Origin: Rhynchopus sp. YZ270_cl-10
Lineage: Eukaryota > Euglenozoa > Diplonemea > Diplonemida > Diplonemidae
Direction of reading: 5' to 3'
DNA length: 64,000 nt
Assembly: GCA_964035575.1 (NCBI GenBank)
Contig: OZ037871.1
Coordinates: 930,001 to 994,000, forward strand
The notes under the pieces were generated by a model. The model was not told the DNA's origin. It did not search any database and saw only the letters and a program-made list of their open reading frames with translations. The position numbers and the translations under genes are program-made. Positions 54,051 to 64,000 of the stretch are shown here, piece after piece; position 1 is the stretch's first letter; each line of letters starts with the position of its first letter.

Positions 54051-54459
54051 CAATTTTCTGTGAAAAAGGCAGTAAGGAAGAAGGTATCCAAGTTGGAAAC
54101 TCTACACCTGTAGTAAACAGCCAAAAAAAAACAGCCAAAATAATAATGACTGTGCCCTCAATTTAACCCTGCTCTTTTTCTGTTATTTGCTTCTCTTTTC
54201 GGGAGGAAATAACAGATTCTTATTCGTCGTTTTTTTGACAAAAAAAACAACGTTTCAACAAAACACCTTTGTTGTGCCTGAAATTTGGTGGAGTTTAGTG
54301 GAGGTTGGTGGTATTTAAACACCCCCCAAACTCCATTTTTTAACTCCACTAAAATTTTTGGGCAAAAATCAGGTGGAAAAAACTATTAAAAATTGTATCG
54401 TTCGTTCTTTTCTCTCGTAGAGGGAGTTTGTCTTTTCTTTTCTTTTCTTTCATGCGCAT
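54051..54459. other. Spacer, no gene seen
   Basis: Some GGTGGAG/CTCCAC inverted words near 54290-54350; no gene. Confidence 0.35.
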
Positions 54460-54755
54460 CACTCCGGGGTTCGATAACCCGCGGAGTGTCAGTGCCTGCG
54501 TCCCAGAGGCGTTTGCACTATCAACTTCACTTTCTTTTGCAGGGCACCCTGTGCCACCTTACGCATATACTGTGGTCACCTTGCTTTCAAATTTTATCTT
54601 CCCCCTTTTGTGTTGTTTCTTTCAGAAGTACGGCAAGTACGGCTTTTTTGGAGTGTCAGTGCCTGCGTCCCAGCGTTTTGCACTATCAACTTCACTTTTT
54701 TTTTGAGATGTGTATGAGAAGTGAGGTCTATGCATCTTTCAACCTTTTTTAATCG
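54460..54755 (+). repeat. Hairpin cluster: extended A, A, C
   Basis: Extended A at 54460-54528: CACTCC/GGAGTG closes GGGTTCGATAACCC, then AGTGCC...GCACT, tag ATCAACTTC. A at 54658-54698 (shortened inner arm). C at 54705-54750 (AGATG...CATCT, tag TTCAACC). Confidence 0.8.
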
Positions 54756-55056
54756 TAAAAAGGTCAGCTATTTATGTAATAGCGGAGTAGGATTTAGGGT
54801 TTCGAAACGCTTGAAAAAACGGTACAAAGAGTTTTGTCAGAGGCATCGTGAACAGACCCAATACAGGCTGTGCATTTTATTTTTCTTTTGCTTGTGTACT
54901 TTTTATTTTTCTGAAATGAAAAAGCAAAATTAGTGAAGTAATTTGACAAGTTTTCCCCCCTGCTTCAGGATGCCATCTGCAAACGGTAGTCTAGTACCTA
55001 TATTGTAGATGAAGGATCACAGAGAGTTCATTGCATTTTTTTTTTTTATTACCGCT

Positions 55057-55655
55057 TGAGACCATGAATTTCACGCCCCTTAACAAAATCGTTAAGAGGG
55101 GCGTGTAATTTATTTTCCAGTATTACACGCTCAAAAAATAAATTACACGCTCGAAAAATAAATTACACGCTCAGAAAATCGTAGAACTGAACTCTCGAAA
55201 ATTTTTTTGGAGGCCTTTGGAGGCCCAATTTTGCAATTAAAGCCAGAAAAGAGCCATTTTGAGCCATTATAGGGGTCTCAAACGCATTTTTGAGTTAATT
55301 TTCTGTAACACACAAACCACAGATTCACACGTTTTTTTTTCCATATTTTCATCGAAAAATCCCAAATGAGACCTCCAAAACGTGCGAGGGCAGTGAGTCC
55401 GACACGAGTACAAGTGTCATCACACAGGACGGGGATGTCCCCATGGCACAAACACCACACATACCGGGGGGGTATGGTGGGGGGTCACAGTGAATATCAA
55501 CATCGGTGATATCCTAGCTAAAGTTCTGGCTCAAGACGCGCCGTCCAGCGCTAAGAGGCCCACATAAAAAAACTGGATCAAAAGTCATCATCAAAAGTAC
55601 CCCCCCACCCTCTTCTCTATGTACGTGAAAACGGGTTGTGAAATTCATGGTCTCA
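55057..55655. mobile_element. Terminal-inverted-repeat element, 599 bp
   Basis: TGAGACCATGAATTTCAC at 55057-55074 is the exact complement of 55638-55655. Inside lie an ACGCCCCTTAAC hairpin and three tandem AAATTACACGCTC units. No coding call. Confidence 0.8.
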
Positions 55656-55673
55656 CTTGGTGATAAAATAACA

Positions 55674-55829
55674 TATTACCGTGAATTTATACCAGTATTT
55701 CACTTACAGGTGGAAACAGCCCTCGGGGTAGCATTTTTGCCCTCGGGCTTCGCCCTCGGACAAAAATGCTGCCCCCTCGGGCTGTTTCCACCTGTGCGTG
55801 AAATACTGGAATATAAATTCACGGTAATA
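55674..55829. mobile_element. Foldback MITE, 156 bp
   Basis: TATTACCGTGAATTTATA, CCAGTATTTCAC and GGTGGAAACAGCCC are all mirrored on the right. The centre is built of GCCCTCGGG palindromes. Confidence 0.85.
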
Positions 55830-55910
55830 ATATATATTAAACTCTGTTTTTTCCCCTGATTCTTCAGCATTGCCCTCATTTTTTTTTTTTCAAAAATTTT
55901 GCTATTTATT

Positions 55911-55984
55911 TGAGGGGTTCGATGACCCGCGAGAACCCTGCGTCTGCCGATTTAGTGGTGTGACGTTATGCACTTTCAACTTCT
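55911..55984 (+). repeat. Hairpin module A, extended form
   Basis: GAGGGGTTCGATGACCCGCG, GAGAACC, then GCGTC/GACGT (a U-A where other copies have U-G), ATGCAC, tag TTTCAACTTCTC, followed by a CT run. Confidence 0.75.
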
Positions 55985-56079
55985 CTCTCTCTCTCTCTCT
56001 CTTTTTTTTTTTTTTTTTTTTTTTTCCCCTCACGGTGCGGTCTGTCGTGCTTGGAGTGTGTAAATAACGGACTTACCCC

Positions 56080-56206
56080 CTGAGTCCGACAGTCGGACCC
56101 CCTGAGTCCGACAGACGGACTCAGGGGTCCGTCTGTCGGACTCTGGAGTCCGACAGACGGACTCTGGAGTCCGACTGTCGGACTCTGGGGTCCGACAGTC
56201 GGACCC
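56080..56206. repeat. Array of alternating GTCCGAC/GTCGGAC words, copy 1
   Basis: Inverted 7-mers alternate with 5-8 base linkers (CCCTGA, TCTGGA), able to form many hairpins. Related to 60779-60911. Confidence 0.9.
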
Positions 56207-56285
56207 AAAAAAAAAATTTTTTTTTTTTTTGGGCCGAAAAAAAAATTTTTTTTTTGGCCAAAAAAATTTTTTTGGCCGAAAATCG
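56207..56285. repeat. A-run/T-run palindromes joined by GGCC
   Basis: Three consecutive units of A-run then T-run separated by GGCC or GGGCC. Extends the preceding array. Confidence 0.7.
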
Positions 56286-56601
56286 CCTTGTATAGCCACT
56301 ACAGTACACATGGTTTTACCAAAATAGCCGTATTTTGGCTGAAAATTTGACTTGAAAATTTTTTTCATTGTTTGGTCAATCTGAGGTTTTCTTTGAATTT
56401 TTTGGGCCATTTTATGACCTACTACACCCAATTTTTGGGGGATTTTTTTTTTCTTGGTCAAAAAATAGCGCTTGTTGCCTACTACTGGGTATAGGCTTGT
56501 TCAGAGGTGTGTATTTGGTGTACCCAGACATGGTCAAAACACATGAATTTTGCGTTTTTTTGCATTTTTAGGTTCTCGACCAACCAGGGGGCGACCAATT
56601 T
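56286..56601. other. Spacer, no gene seen
   Basis: Between two repeat arrays; no coding sign. Confidence 0.35.
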
Positions 56602-56768
56602 GGGTACTGGGTACTGGGTACTGGGTACTGGGTACTGGGTACTGGGTACTGGGTACTGGGTACTGGGTACTGGGTACTGGGTACTGGGTACTGGGTACTG
56701 GGTACTGGGTACTGGGTACTGGGTACTGGGTACTGGGTACTGGGTACTGGGTACTGGGTACTGGGTAC
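56602..56768 (+). repeat. GGGTACT minisatellite (about 24 copies)
   Basis: Perfect 7-bp tandem array; shorter runs occur at 3608-3645 and in 9185-9540. Confidence 0.95.
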
Positions 56769-56900
56769 CAAGAGAAGGCAGCTTGACAGCAGCGAAGGCG
56801 GAGGCTACGGGGAAGACAAGGTATGTAAATGTTTAACTTTCAGTTACTTGTGTAGATGCAAACAACACACCCAGTGGTTTGCAGCATTTTATTTTCTTGT

Positions 56901-57121
56901 GTGCTTTCTCTTCTTTGAATCGAAAGTATGTGAACCTTATTACATCATGATACAATGCAACGAGGCCGAAACAGCCTCACTAAGGCCTCTGAAAATAAAT
57001 GTTCAGACTTGGCACTTACTTATGTTTAGGTGCGCCTCAACCACACGCTTGAATATATTTAATTTGCCACACCTCAGATAGATTTTCCAGATATGCCTAT
57101 GTTCAGGTGTTCCAGGCCTCG
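56901..57121. repeat. I-type hairpin and CAATGCAACGAGGC foldback
   Basis: CTTTC/GAAAG stem with GTATGTGAACC tag (56901-56938), then an imperfect foldback bounded by CAACGAGGCC (56962) and GGCCTCGTC (to 57121), related to 12584-13013. Confidence 0.5.
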
Positions 57122-57192
57122 TCACAAATAGACAAAAAAACAAAAGCCAAAACAACAGAGAGAGAGCCAACAATTTTTTATCTCACTTGTGT

Positions 57193-57466
57193 AATAATGT
57201 TTAGCCGCGTTTTCGAAATTCCTTCCTGGAGATTACACAAAATACAGTAGACATTATCTCCGCACACAAAGAACAAAACAAAACCCATGCCGAGAGTAGG
57301 CGCAAAAGCAATGTGGAGGAGATCTGCGCATGCAACCAAAAGGGTTGCAGTCATAGGACTTCGAGGAACTGTTCACCATACCCAACCTTGACGCCCCGTA
57401 CTAGGTGGTCATACATCATTTGTCAAATATACTGTAGGAATTTCGAAAACGCAGCACAACATTATT
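57193..57466. mobile_element. MITE-like element, 274 bp
   Basis: AATAATGTT...CGCGTTTTCGAAATTCC on the left is mirrored by GGAATTTCGAAAACGC...AACATTATT. No coding capacity. Confidence 0.75.
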
Positions 57467-57644
57467 GCCCGTGAGATAATAACTATTTATTCGAGTGAAA
57501 TAAGAACTATTTTATTTCACGCGCCACTAAAAAGGTGCCCGAGTGCGTTATTTCCCGAGCGAAGCGAGGGGAATAAGAGTGAGAGTCACGAGGGTGCCTT
57601 TTTAGTGGCAAGTGCAAGAAAATGTTCTTATTTCACTCAATATG

Positions 57645-58067
57645 TAATTTTATTCCACAAGTGAAAAACGTATTTATAGGTGTAAACAGTGGAACGTTGA
57701 GCCCACGCTCCACCCCTCACACCACCACACTTCAAATTACAGATTATTTATTGCCTCTTACACACATGCCTAAACCCACGCGCAAGTTTGCGGAGATGGA
57801 GGATGCATATGACAACTTGTTCGACGACATGAACAGTGGTGTGCAGTACAGGAAAACATGGGACGATTTCCTCCGTTTCAACAGACTTTCAGGAGCGAAC
57901 GAGCCCAGGGAAGAACACGTCGTGTCCTTCAGATCACTCCGTGATCTTTTATTTCACTCCCCCACCCAATCCTTCACGATTTGCGTGAAATAAAACGTGA
58001 AATAAAACGAATCTTATTTCACTCACTTTTTCACCTGTTTACGTTTTTCACGCGTGGTATAAAATTA
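57645..58067 (+). mobile_element. Terminal-inverted-repeat element with WDDFLRF frame
   Basis: TAATTTTATTCCACAAGTGA and following AAAACGTA are mirrored at the right end (few mismatches). It carries the frame at 57765-57993. Confidence 0.7.
57765..57993 (+). CDS. Fragment resembling the N-terminal domain of a tyrosine recombinase
   Basis: About 75 codons from MPKPTRKFAEMEDAYDNLF; YRKTWDDFLRFNRLSGANEP followed by EEHVVSFRSLRDLL recalls the SAM-like core-binding domain of tyrosine recombinases (Crypton-like), where a W..F..F pattern precedes a helix. A second locus (about 58590-58710, minus strand) encodes YKKKWDEFLRFSNL. No catalytic domain (R...HxxR...Y) is visible in either. The family is a guess from pattern; the kinship of the two fragments is clearer. 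Confidence 0.35.
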
Positions 58068-58080
58068 CGTATCGAAAACT

Positions 58081-58272
58081 AAAGTGAACATTATTTAACT
58101 GATGGGTGATTCACAAACTGGAATACGTGATACCCACTCGCTATCGCTCGTGACATCACTTTTATGATTACACTCACTTCACTCATGAAATCAAAATGCT
58201 GAACTCCACTCGCTTCGTGAAGTTGAGCCCCAGTTTGAGTCACCCACCACCTCGTGAAATAATGTTCACTTT
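58081..58272. mobile_element. Foldback element, 192 bp
   Basis: AAAGTGAACATTATTT is exactly mirrored at 58257-58272, with CAAACTGG/CCAGTTTG inside. Confidence 0.8.
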
Positions 58273-58306
58273 ATTTCATGAGATAATAATTATCTAACTC
58301 AGTGAA

Positions 58307-59163
58307 ATAAAACTCGTGTAATTTTGCAGATTATATGCCCTTTGTGTCACTCAATTGTAACCGAGAATGTAAGGCAGTGAGTATTTGATCTGCCCTTTAT
58401 GTCGCGAAATACTATGTTTGGTGTTTTGACGTCTTCCAAGCAGATGGATATTCCCTCACTTGCACGCAATCTACCGAGGAACCGACTGCCTTTCTCAAAA
58501 GCCAGTACATGTCGGGGTGTCGAGGTCCGTGTCAATACAAAGCGGACCAAGTCGCTCGAGGTTTGAAAACCGCAAGAACTCGTCCCATTTCTTCTTGTAC
58601 ACCTCCTTGCTTCTCATACCCGCTGAGACTTGGTATCCGTAAGTGTCATACATCCTGTCCTTCTTCGTTTTGGCAGTGTTTGAGGGGAGTGATGAAAAAG
58701 TTCTTTTTTTTACTGAGTGATTTTTTTAACCAAAAGAAAACCGACGCAGGAGCTTTTCTGGAACTGTTTTATTCTCCCCACCCCAACAACATCACATTTC
58801 AGAAAAACATTGTTTTTTCGTTTTTGTTCACTTTCTTTTCTTCTCCCTCACACCTGTTTGCTGTGAATTAAATTTTTTCGTTTCGGCCTGGTCGCAAACG
58901 CGAGTTTTCCTGGAAGCGCAGGAAAAATGACTGGGGAGTGTTGGTGGCTCCGTGACGCCACAGAGCCGGCACACTCGTTGAGTGCCTCACAAAGCCTCAA
59001 ATTTATTCCGCTTTGATTTCATTTATTGTCTTCACGCTTTATCGTTGTTGTTGGGTTGGGAAATAATATTTCATTCTCCCATACATTCTCGGTTACAATT
59101 GAGTGACAAAGGGCACATTATCACCCACCTTTGTGGGAATTCACAAAATTACACGAGTTTTAT
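58307..59163 (-). mobile_element. 857-bp element with long inverted ends and WDEFLRF remnant
   Basis: ATAAAACTCGTGTAATTTTG and then GCCCTTTGTGTCACTCAATT with about 18 further bases are mirrored at 59082-59163 (one extra 20-bp stretch on the right). On the minus strand around 58590-58710 it encodes YKKKWDEFLRFSNL, related to the preceding element's frame, soon interrupted. Confidence 0.7.
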
Positions 59164-60648
59164 CCCCTTTTTTTACCACATTAACCTCACCTTTCCCGAT
59201 AACTGCGTTTCTACACCATACATTTCATTCATTAATCACACTCCACATTTACACTCATCACAGGATCGTGAAATCTGAACTGCATCTGCGATTGTGATGA
59301 GAAGCCTCGCCGCGTCTCCGACATTCAGCAACTCAAAATCCAAAGAGTATCACCCGCATCAATCCATTCTGAGTTTGCGGACTAAGATCTGGGGTGGAAG
59401 GGGGATGGGTACACTTTGTCAGTCACTGCTATTGCCATTTAACCCAGGGAGCATAGCTAGTGCAAGAAATTCGACTTTGGAAACCTTCCGGAAAGTCTGT
59501 CCTCTGCTTGCGGAGGACGAGGCACAAGAAAATATTGCGTTCCCCCAGAAAACCAGTGCACATTTCGCACTCCTTGTGGGTGGTCTTGTTGCCTTTTTGT
59601 CACAGTAATTTTGGCCCAGGCATGCTCTTGAAGCATGACAATTTAGTGTGTATGGGGCAGGGTGTTGTTTTGTTCTGAATTCTCTTTGTTATAACATCTA
59701 AGTCAATCGCGGGTGGTGGTTTGTGTAGCGTGAGGCACTCTTTTTAACAAACTTCCTGCGGCTGCTAAAGCGTTATTTCTTCGGATTTAACAACGTACAG
59801 CGTAACATAGTGGATTCGCCTGGTCGACACAACCTTTGATAGATATGGGATAACCAACCCCCTTCGACCCCTCGTGGGTTCACTAAACAAGCCCTCGTGG
59901 TAGTTAAACGCGATTGACATTTACATTCCTAGAGATGAAAGAACAAGACAACACTTCTGTACCCGCGCATCAAAATTGTGGAAAACTTTGCACCCCAAAC
60001 ACCCTCAACAACGCCCGCCAAAAGGCGCCCCTTGTTGCTGGGAGTTGGTTCTCATGTTTGATACCTGCACAGCGGGCATTCCTCTGGGTCCAACGCATGT
60101 TTGGCCTGTCTGCGGCGTTGTACTTCAGGTGCACGAAGACAGGGTCTGGTGGTAAATTTTGCGTAGTGTCGCATTCCCTCATGTGTGGGTCACTCACACT
60201 TGGCGGTCATGTGCCACTGCGTGGGTCTGGGAATTTGGGTACCTGGGTACAGGAAATTTGTTGTGGAAGACATCAACCACCATGCATTGAGGAGGGTAAG
60301 ACAGTGTTCGCAGTTTCTACCTGATAGCATTACAACATTTAACTTCTCCACGGGGGTCTTGGACCGTTCACTCGGTTCTACCTTGACTACCGGAAGATAT
60401 TCTTGAGGCCTTTCTGGTCTCTAGAATATCCGGTCTTCCCGAACGGAGGCACACTTTGTGTGTTACTACGACCTGGCAATTTCCAGCAGTAGGTTAAGTA
60501 ATCTTTCTTGTAAATTGTTGGATCATTATCTCCTCAGTGCATGAATGCCCCACGTGACTGGACACTTTTGTGTTTGTCATGTGGAGCTGTGGTTGCTCTT
60601 TCACGACTTTTTTCCTGTTCCTGGGTACCTGTTCCTGGACCTGGACCT
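59164..60648. other. GC-balanced island without recognisable gene
   Basis: Base composition is close to that of the gene region, unlike its surroundings. The longest frames are 104 codons (59294-59608) and 136 codons (59914-60324) on the + strand and 75 on the minus strand; none resembles a known family. It could be an old gene or element remnant. Confidence 0.4.
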
Positions 60649-60770
60649 GGGTACCTGGGTACCTGGGTACCTGGGTACCTGGGTACCTGGGTACCTGGGT
60701 ACCTGGGTACCTGGGTACCTGGGTACCTGGGTACCTGGGTACCTGGGTACCTGGGCACCTGGGCACCTGG
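60649..60770 (+). repeat. GGGTACCT minisatellite (about 15 copies)
   Basis: 8-bp palindromic-core (GGTACC) units, decaying to GGGCACCT at the 3' end. Directly followed by the second GTCCGAC array. Confidence 0.95.
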
Positions 60771-60778
60771 GTGTGCCT

Positions 60779-60911
60779 GTCGGACCCCAGGGTCCGGCAG
60801 TCGGACTCAGGGGTCCGACTGTGAGTCCGACAGTCGGACCCCTGAGTCCGACTGTCGGACTCAGGGGGTCCGACTGTCGGACCCCCTCGGACTCCGACAA
60901 AAGGGTCCGAC
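60779..60911. repeat. Array of alternating GTCCGAC/GTCGGAC words, copy 2
   Basis: About a dozen 7-mers in alternating orientation with CCCTGA/CTCAGG linkers. Same design as 56080-56206. Confidence 0.9.
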
Positions 60912-61449
60912 ATTTCCAGGACAGACTGCACCGTGCTCGAAAAAAAACGAAAATAAACACAATTCACAACAACATTGTCAATCCCTCTTTTCATTGTAAG
61001 CTTTTAAGTGGTAACAATGTCCTTACATTTTTATCTCTTTTTTTTTTTTACAATAAAAGCTGTGTCTACATTAACCTGCTGAAGTCATACCCCTTGTGTT
61101 GTTTGATGTGAGGGGGGAAAAAAGCTTTGAGCAATTAAAGGGATATCATTACAAGCTTGTGTGTTATTGCCTTCCAACCGTAAGAAATTATCTACTTTGT
61201 TAAAAACCATAAAAGGAGTGCCAAAACCACCCCCTTTTTTGCGGACAAAAACCCCCCGTGAAACGGGATAACAGCCGCAACTGTTGGAGGGTGGTTTGTT
61301 CCATTATTTCAATCATTCTTCAAAAAAAAAAAAAAAGGGAACTTTAGCTGCAAAATATTTGCACTTACGCAGTGAGTGCACAAAATGATTTCCAAAAAAC
61401 AAAACAAAAAAAACAAGCAAAAAAAATTTTCAATGCTGTGTCGCCATAT
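60912..61449. other. Spacer, no gene seen
   Basis: AT-rich, A runs. Confidence 0.35.
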
Positions 61450-61511
61450 TACGGGTGTGCACCTTATTATAGGTGCATCCAATATCCACCGATAATTAAG
61501 TCACCCGTAAT
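61450..61511. repeat. Small foldback
   Basis: ATTACGGGTG is mirrored by CACCCGTAAT with an inner TGCACC/GGTGCA hairpin. Confidence 0.65.
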
Positions 61512-61799
61512 GAAAACGCATCTGTAATATTTGCTACACACTGTATCCCCCCTTTTTTTTGAATTTTTTCAATAAATTGTTCAAACGTTCATGATGCAAT
61601 TTAAATACCCTATTTTCTCTCTCTCGATCTCTCCCCCTTGAAAACGAAAACTAATTTTTTTTTTTTTTTTGCAAATGGTTAAAATATTATCACCACCGGC
61701 TTCAAAATGGATGTGAAAAAAATCCGTTTTTCTTTTTTTTCTCGGAAAAAAAAAAGGCCGAATATTTTGTCAAAGAGAGTTGTGTCTTTGTGGACGGAT

Positions 61800-61906
61800 C
61801 TGGAGGATTTTTTTTGCACTTTCAACTTTCTTTTTTTTGTAAAAGAAGCTATGAAGCTGGCAAATGCCTTGCGTCCTCGAGGCGTGCACGATCTCAACTT
61901 AACTTC
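61800..61906 (+). repeat. Hairpin module A fragments
   Basis: A 3' fragment (TTTTGCACTTTCAACTTTC near 61810) and a fuller A at 61862-61906 (ATGCC, TTGCGTCCTCGAGGCG, TGCAC, tag CTCAACTTAACTTC). Confidence 0.55.
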
Positions 61907-62266
61907 ACTTTTAAAATTAGGTGGCAAAAGCATTGAGAGGCTTGCGTCATTTGATGAACGTTTTCTTCTTTAAAAATATTTCAACACAAGGCTCGTGGTG
62001 ATTACCGTCCACTTCTTTGTTTATAAGTCACGGCATAAATCTCACCCCACTTTAGGATAAATGCCTGTTTATTTCCTCAAAAAAATGAAGGTCTCCGCTA
62101 AACCAAACAGATTGATACTTTATCAAAAAAACAACCCGATTTTTTTTTTCATCACAGCGTATAGCACAGATACTTCGTTGTTCATGTAATGCGCATTTAC
62201 TAAACAAAAACTTCGAAAAAAACCCCACACAGCTGATGCTGTGCGATAACGAATGTGATCAAAAAA

Positions 62267-62310
62267 AGGTGACTAACGCACCAAGAAGCTTTGTCATCTT
62301 ATAAAATTTT
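62267..62310 (+). repeat. Hairpin module B
   Basis: AGGTGACTAACGC...AAGCTTTGTCATCTT, tag ATAAAATTTTG; GCGATAACGAATGTGAT lies just upstream as at 5700. Confidence 0.6.
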
Positions 62311-62431
62311 GCCCCAACTAAACCCCCATAACATAAACACAAACGTTTCCTTTTAAGAAGTGTGTCCATGGGCCCCGTTCATTTCTGCGAAAGTGTGGTT
62401 GATGCCACCCTGCAAACCCCTCTAAGGTAAT

Positions 62432-62531
62432 GGTGGCAGTATTGTGATGGGAGCCCATTGGAATACACAAAATCAAAATAGACGATGTATTTTGATGTAT
62501 TCCAATGGGATCCTATCACAATACTGTCACC
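62432..62531. mobile_element. Foldback MITE, copy 2
   Basis: GGTGGCAGTATTGTGATGGG and CCCATTGGAATAC are mirrored on the right with few mismatches. Related to 29613-29740. Confidence 0.8.
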
Positions 62532-62596
62532 ATTTCTCAAAGGGGTCAACTTCATTTCTTCTATTAACTTCATTTTTTCTTTTGTAGATGAACTGA

Positions 62597-62855
62597 GAGG
62601 AGACGATGTTGATGGACAAAAACTCCATCGATTGAAAAATATTAATCATTCTTTCGCAGAACTGATCTGGTGTTAGCCCGTGCGATGCCTTTCCTTTTTT
62701 ATATAATCCACATAAAGTAAAAAAAAAAAAGTTTGGGCACATTTAGTGCACCCTATTATACCATCTATTCAGTAGAATAGTTAGTATATGAAACAACTTT
62801 TTTATATATTTTTTTATTCTTCTTGTTCCGTCCGTAGCGGCGTTTTACACTTTTT
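62597..62855 (+). repeat. Hairpin cluster K, I, A
   Basis: K 62597-62657 (GAGGAGAC leader, GATGGA/TCCATC, GATTGAAAA). I 62738-62803 (CACATTTAGTGCACCCTATT, CTATTC/GAATAG, AGTATATGAAACAACTTT). A fragment 62829-62855 (GCGGCGTTTTACACT). Confidence 0.7.
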
Positions 62856-64000
62856 TTCCTCATTTTTTTTTCTCCATTCTTATTCTCCAAGAGAGGAGGA
62901 AAAAATGGAATGAGTTTAAATATTGTTCCCCATATCCCCCCCTGGATTTCTAATATTGCATTCTAACTTTACCTGCTTTCTTTGGAGTGGGTAAAGGAAT
63001 AGGGGGACTACACATCGTGGAGCAGGGATGCTAAAAAAAAAAAAAATAAATCTTGGAGCTTTGGGATAGCTACGTTGACTTTTTTGAGATTGATGACTAT
63101 TATCAGTTTGTGTCAAGGTTAAACTCACAAAGAGACCAAACGCATCCAAGGTGAATTTTTTTTTTTTGTCGTGATTCTGTTGTCGATGATCTACCCGTCC
63201 TTCGCCCGACTCCATATCTTAACCAAAGCTGTTGTCACTATTTCAGTGACGCGAATGATGCGCAGCGGATAAAATATAAAAAAAGGCCTAGCTCAAAGGC
63301 CATTTTCTTTTCTTTTGCGAATGAGTTGTCTGGCTAGTGAAATACCTGTTTGGATTTCGACAGTGCATCGCCAATAACCAGCAATTTCTTCAAAAAAAAA
63401 TCAGACCCGTACACCTGAGAATACCTCAGTTAAAAAAAAGGGGGCATTATTATGTTTTGAATGTCAACCAATGCTTCTTTCATTCTACTTCAACTTTAAA
63501 TTTAAAAGAAAAATTTAAACGAAAAATAACTGAAAAGAAAAAAAACACAAAACGGATGATGTGCCATTTGCATAGGCCCATTTCATCCGAAATAAGTTTA
63601 TTGCATCGTACTGTATTTTTAACCTGACATTGAACTCCCAATGTACTTATCATAATCATGTTTTTTTTGTTTTTATTTTATATTCACCATTTTCATGTAG
63701 ACATCTGTTGTGTTGTCTCTGGTCGTACGTAGTGCATTTCTTTGAGCAGGATCGGCCATATTTATGGAAGGGCGAGCGCAATTCAGGAGATGTAATGGTA
63801 ATTCATACCTGTCTAAGCGTCAACACCAACAAGCCCTTCTTGGCCGATTTTATTAAATACCATTTTTTTTTTTTTTTTGTGTGTGAAAAATCAACCGTGT
63901 GTGTGTGGTGCAAGATTACACCACTGTGTAGTCTCCGCCATTTCTTCAAAATTGATCGAAAAATTCCAAAAAAAAAAAAAAGTGCAGACTGCTTGCGTGG
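62856..64000. other. AT-rich spacer to the window end
   Basis: No gene recognised. The last 20 bases (AGTGCAGACTGCTTGCGTGG) look like the start of a D module cut by the window edge. Confidence 0.4.

Noticed and set aside
54466-54480. tRNA gene suggested by GGGTTCGATAACCC
   Set aside because: No acceptor, D or anticodon arm can be formed around it; the stem GGGTT/AACCC is wrong for a T-arm, although the B-box likeness is kept as a finding.

Overview
This is a nuclear fragment from a eukaryote. Several genes are broken by introns with a GTATG donor and AG acceptor. The gene set (C-5 sterol desaturase, nuclear ribosome-biogenesis helicase, PHO80-like cyclin, very long CCDC162-like protein) suggests a flagellate or related protist. 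I could not place the lineage. The genes are fairly GC-rich. The spacers are AT-rich and full of long T and A runs.

Layout. 1-27.4 kb carries all recognisable genes, all on the + strand: a partial nitronate monooxygenase (3-1010), a C-5 sterol desaturase with one intron (1791-2784), a DDX55/Spb4-type DEAD-box helicase with two introns (7622-11140), a small Cys-rich secreted protein (11489-12076), a 2265-residue CCDC162/DUF4549-like protein in four exons (15423-22697), an unknown Pro-rich 705-residue protein in two exons (23533-25815) and a PHO80-like cyclin (26384-27400). The genes do not form a pathway; they read as ordinary housekeeping and cytoskeletal neighbours with separate leaders.

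27.4-64 kb holds no gene I recognise. It is made of transposon remnants, foldbacks, minisatellites and T/A-rich filler. Identified pieces include a pogo-like element (31096-32050), terminal-inverted-repeat elements at 35698-36922, 48231-49464, 53068-54050, 55057-55655, 57193-57466, 57645-58067, 58081-58272 and 58307-59163, several near-perfect foldbacks, four tandem arrays whose units share GGTAC, and two arrays of alternating GTCCGAC/GTCGGAC.

The most striking content is a set of roughly seventy very short (about 30-100 bp) hairpin modules scattered through all spacers. I sort them into types A, B, C, D, I, K and L. Each has a stem whose sequence varies while pairing is kept (compensatory changes), followed by a conserved single-stranded tag, usually ending AACTTTTC, CAACTTC or GTATATGAAA. 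Different types often sit head-to-tail (B-A, C-A, C-B, K-C, I-C), with eight units in about 560 bp at 50037-50596. One A copy sits in the pogo remnant between perfect 9-bp direct repeats, so at least this type has moved. I know of no described element that matches; this is my candidate for a new system.
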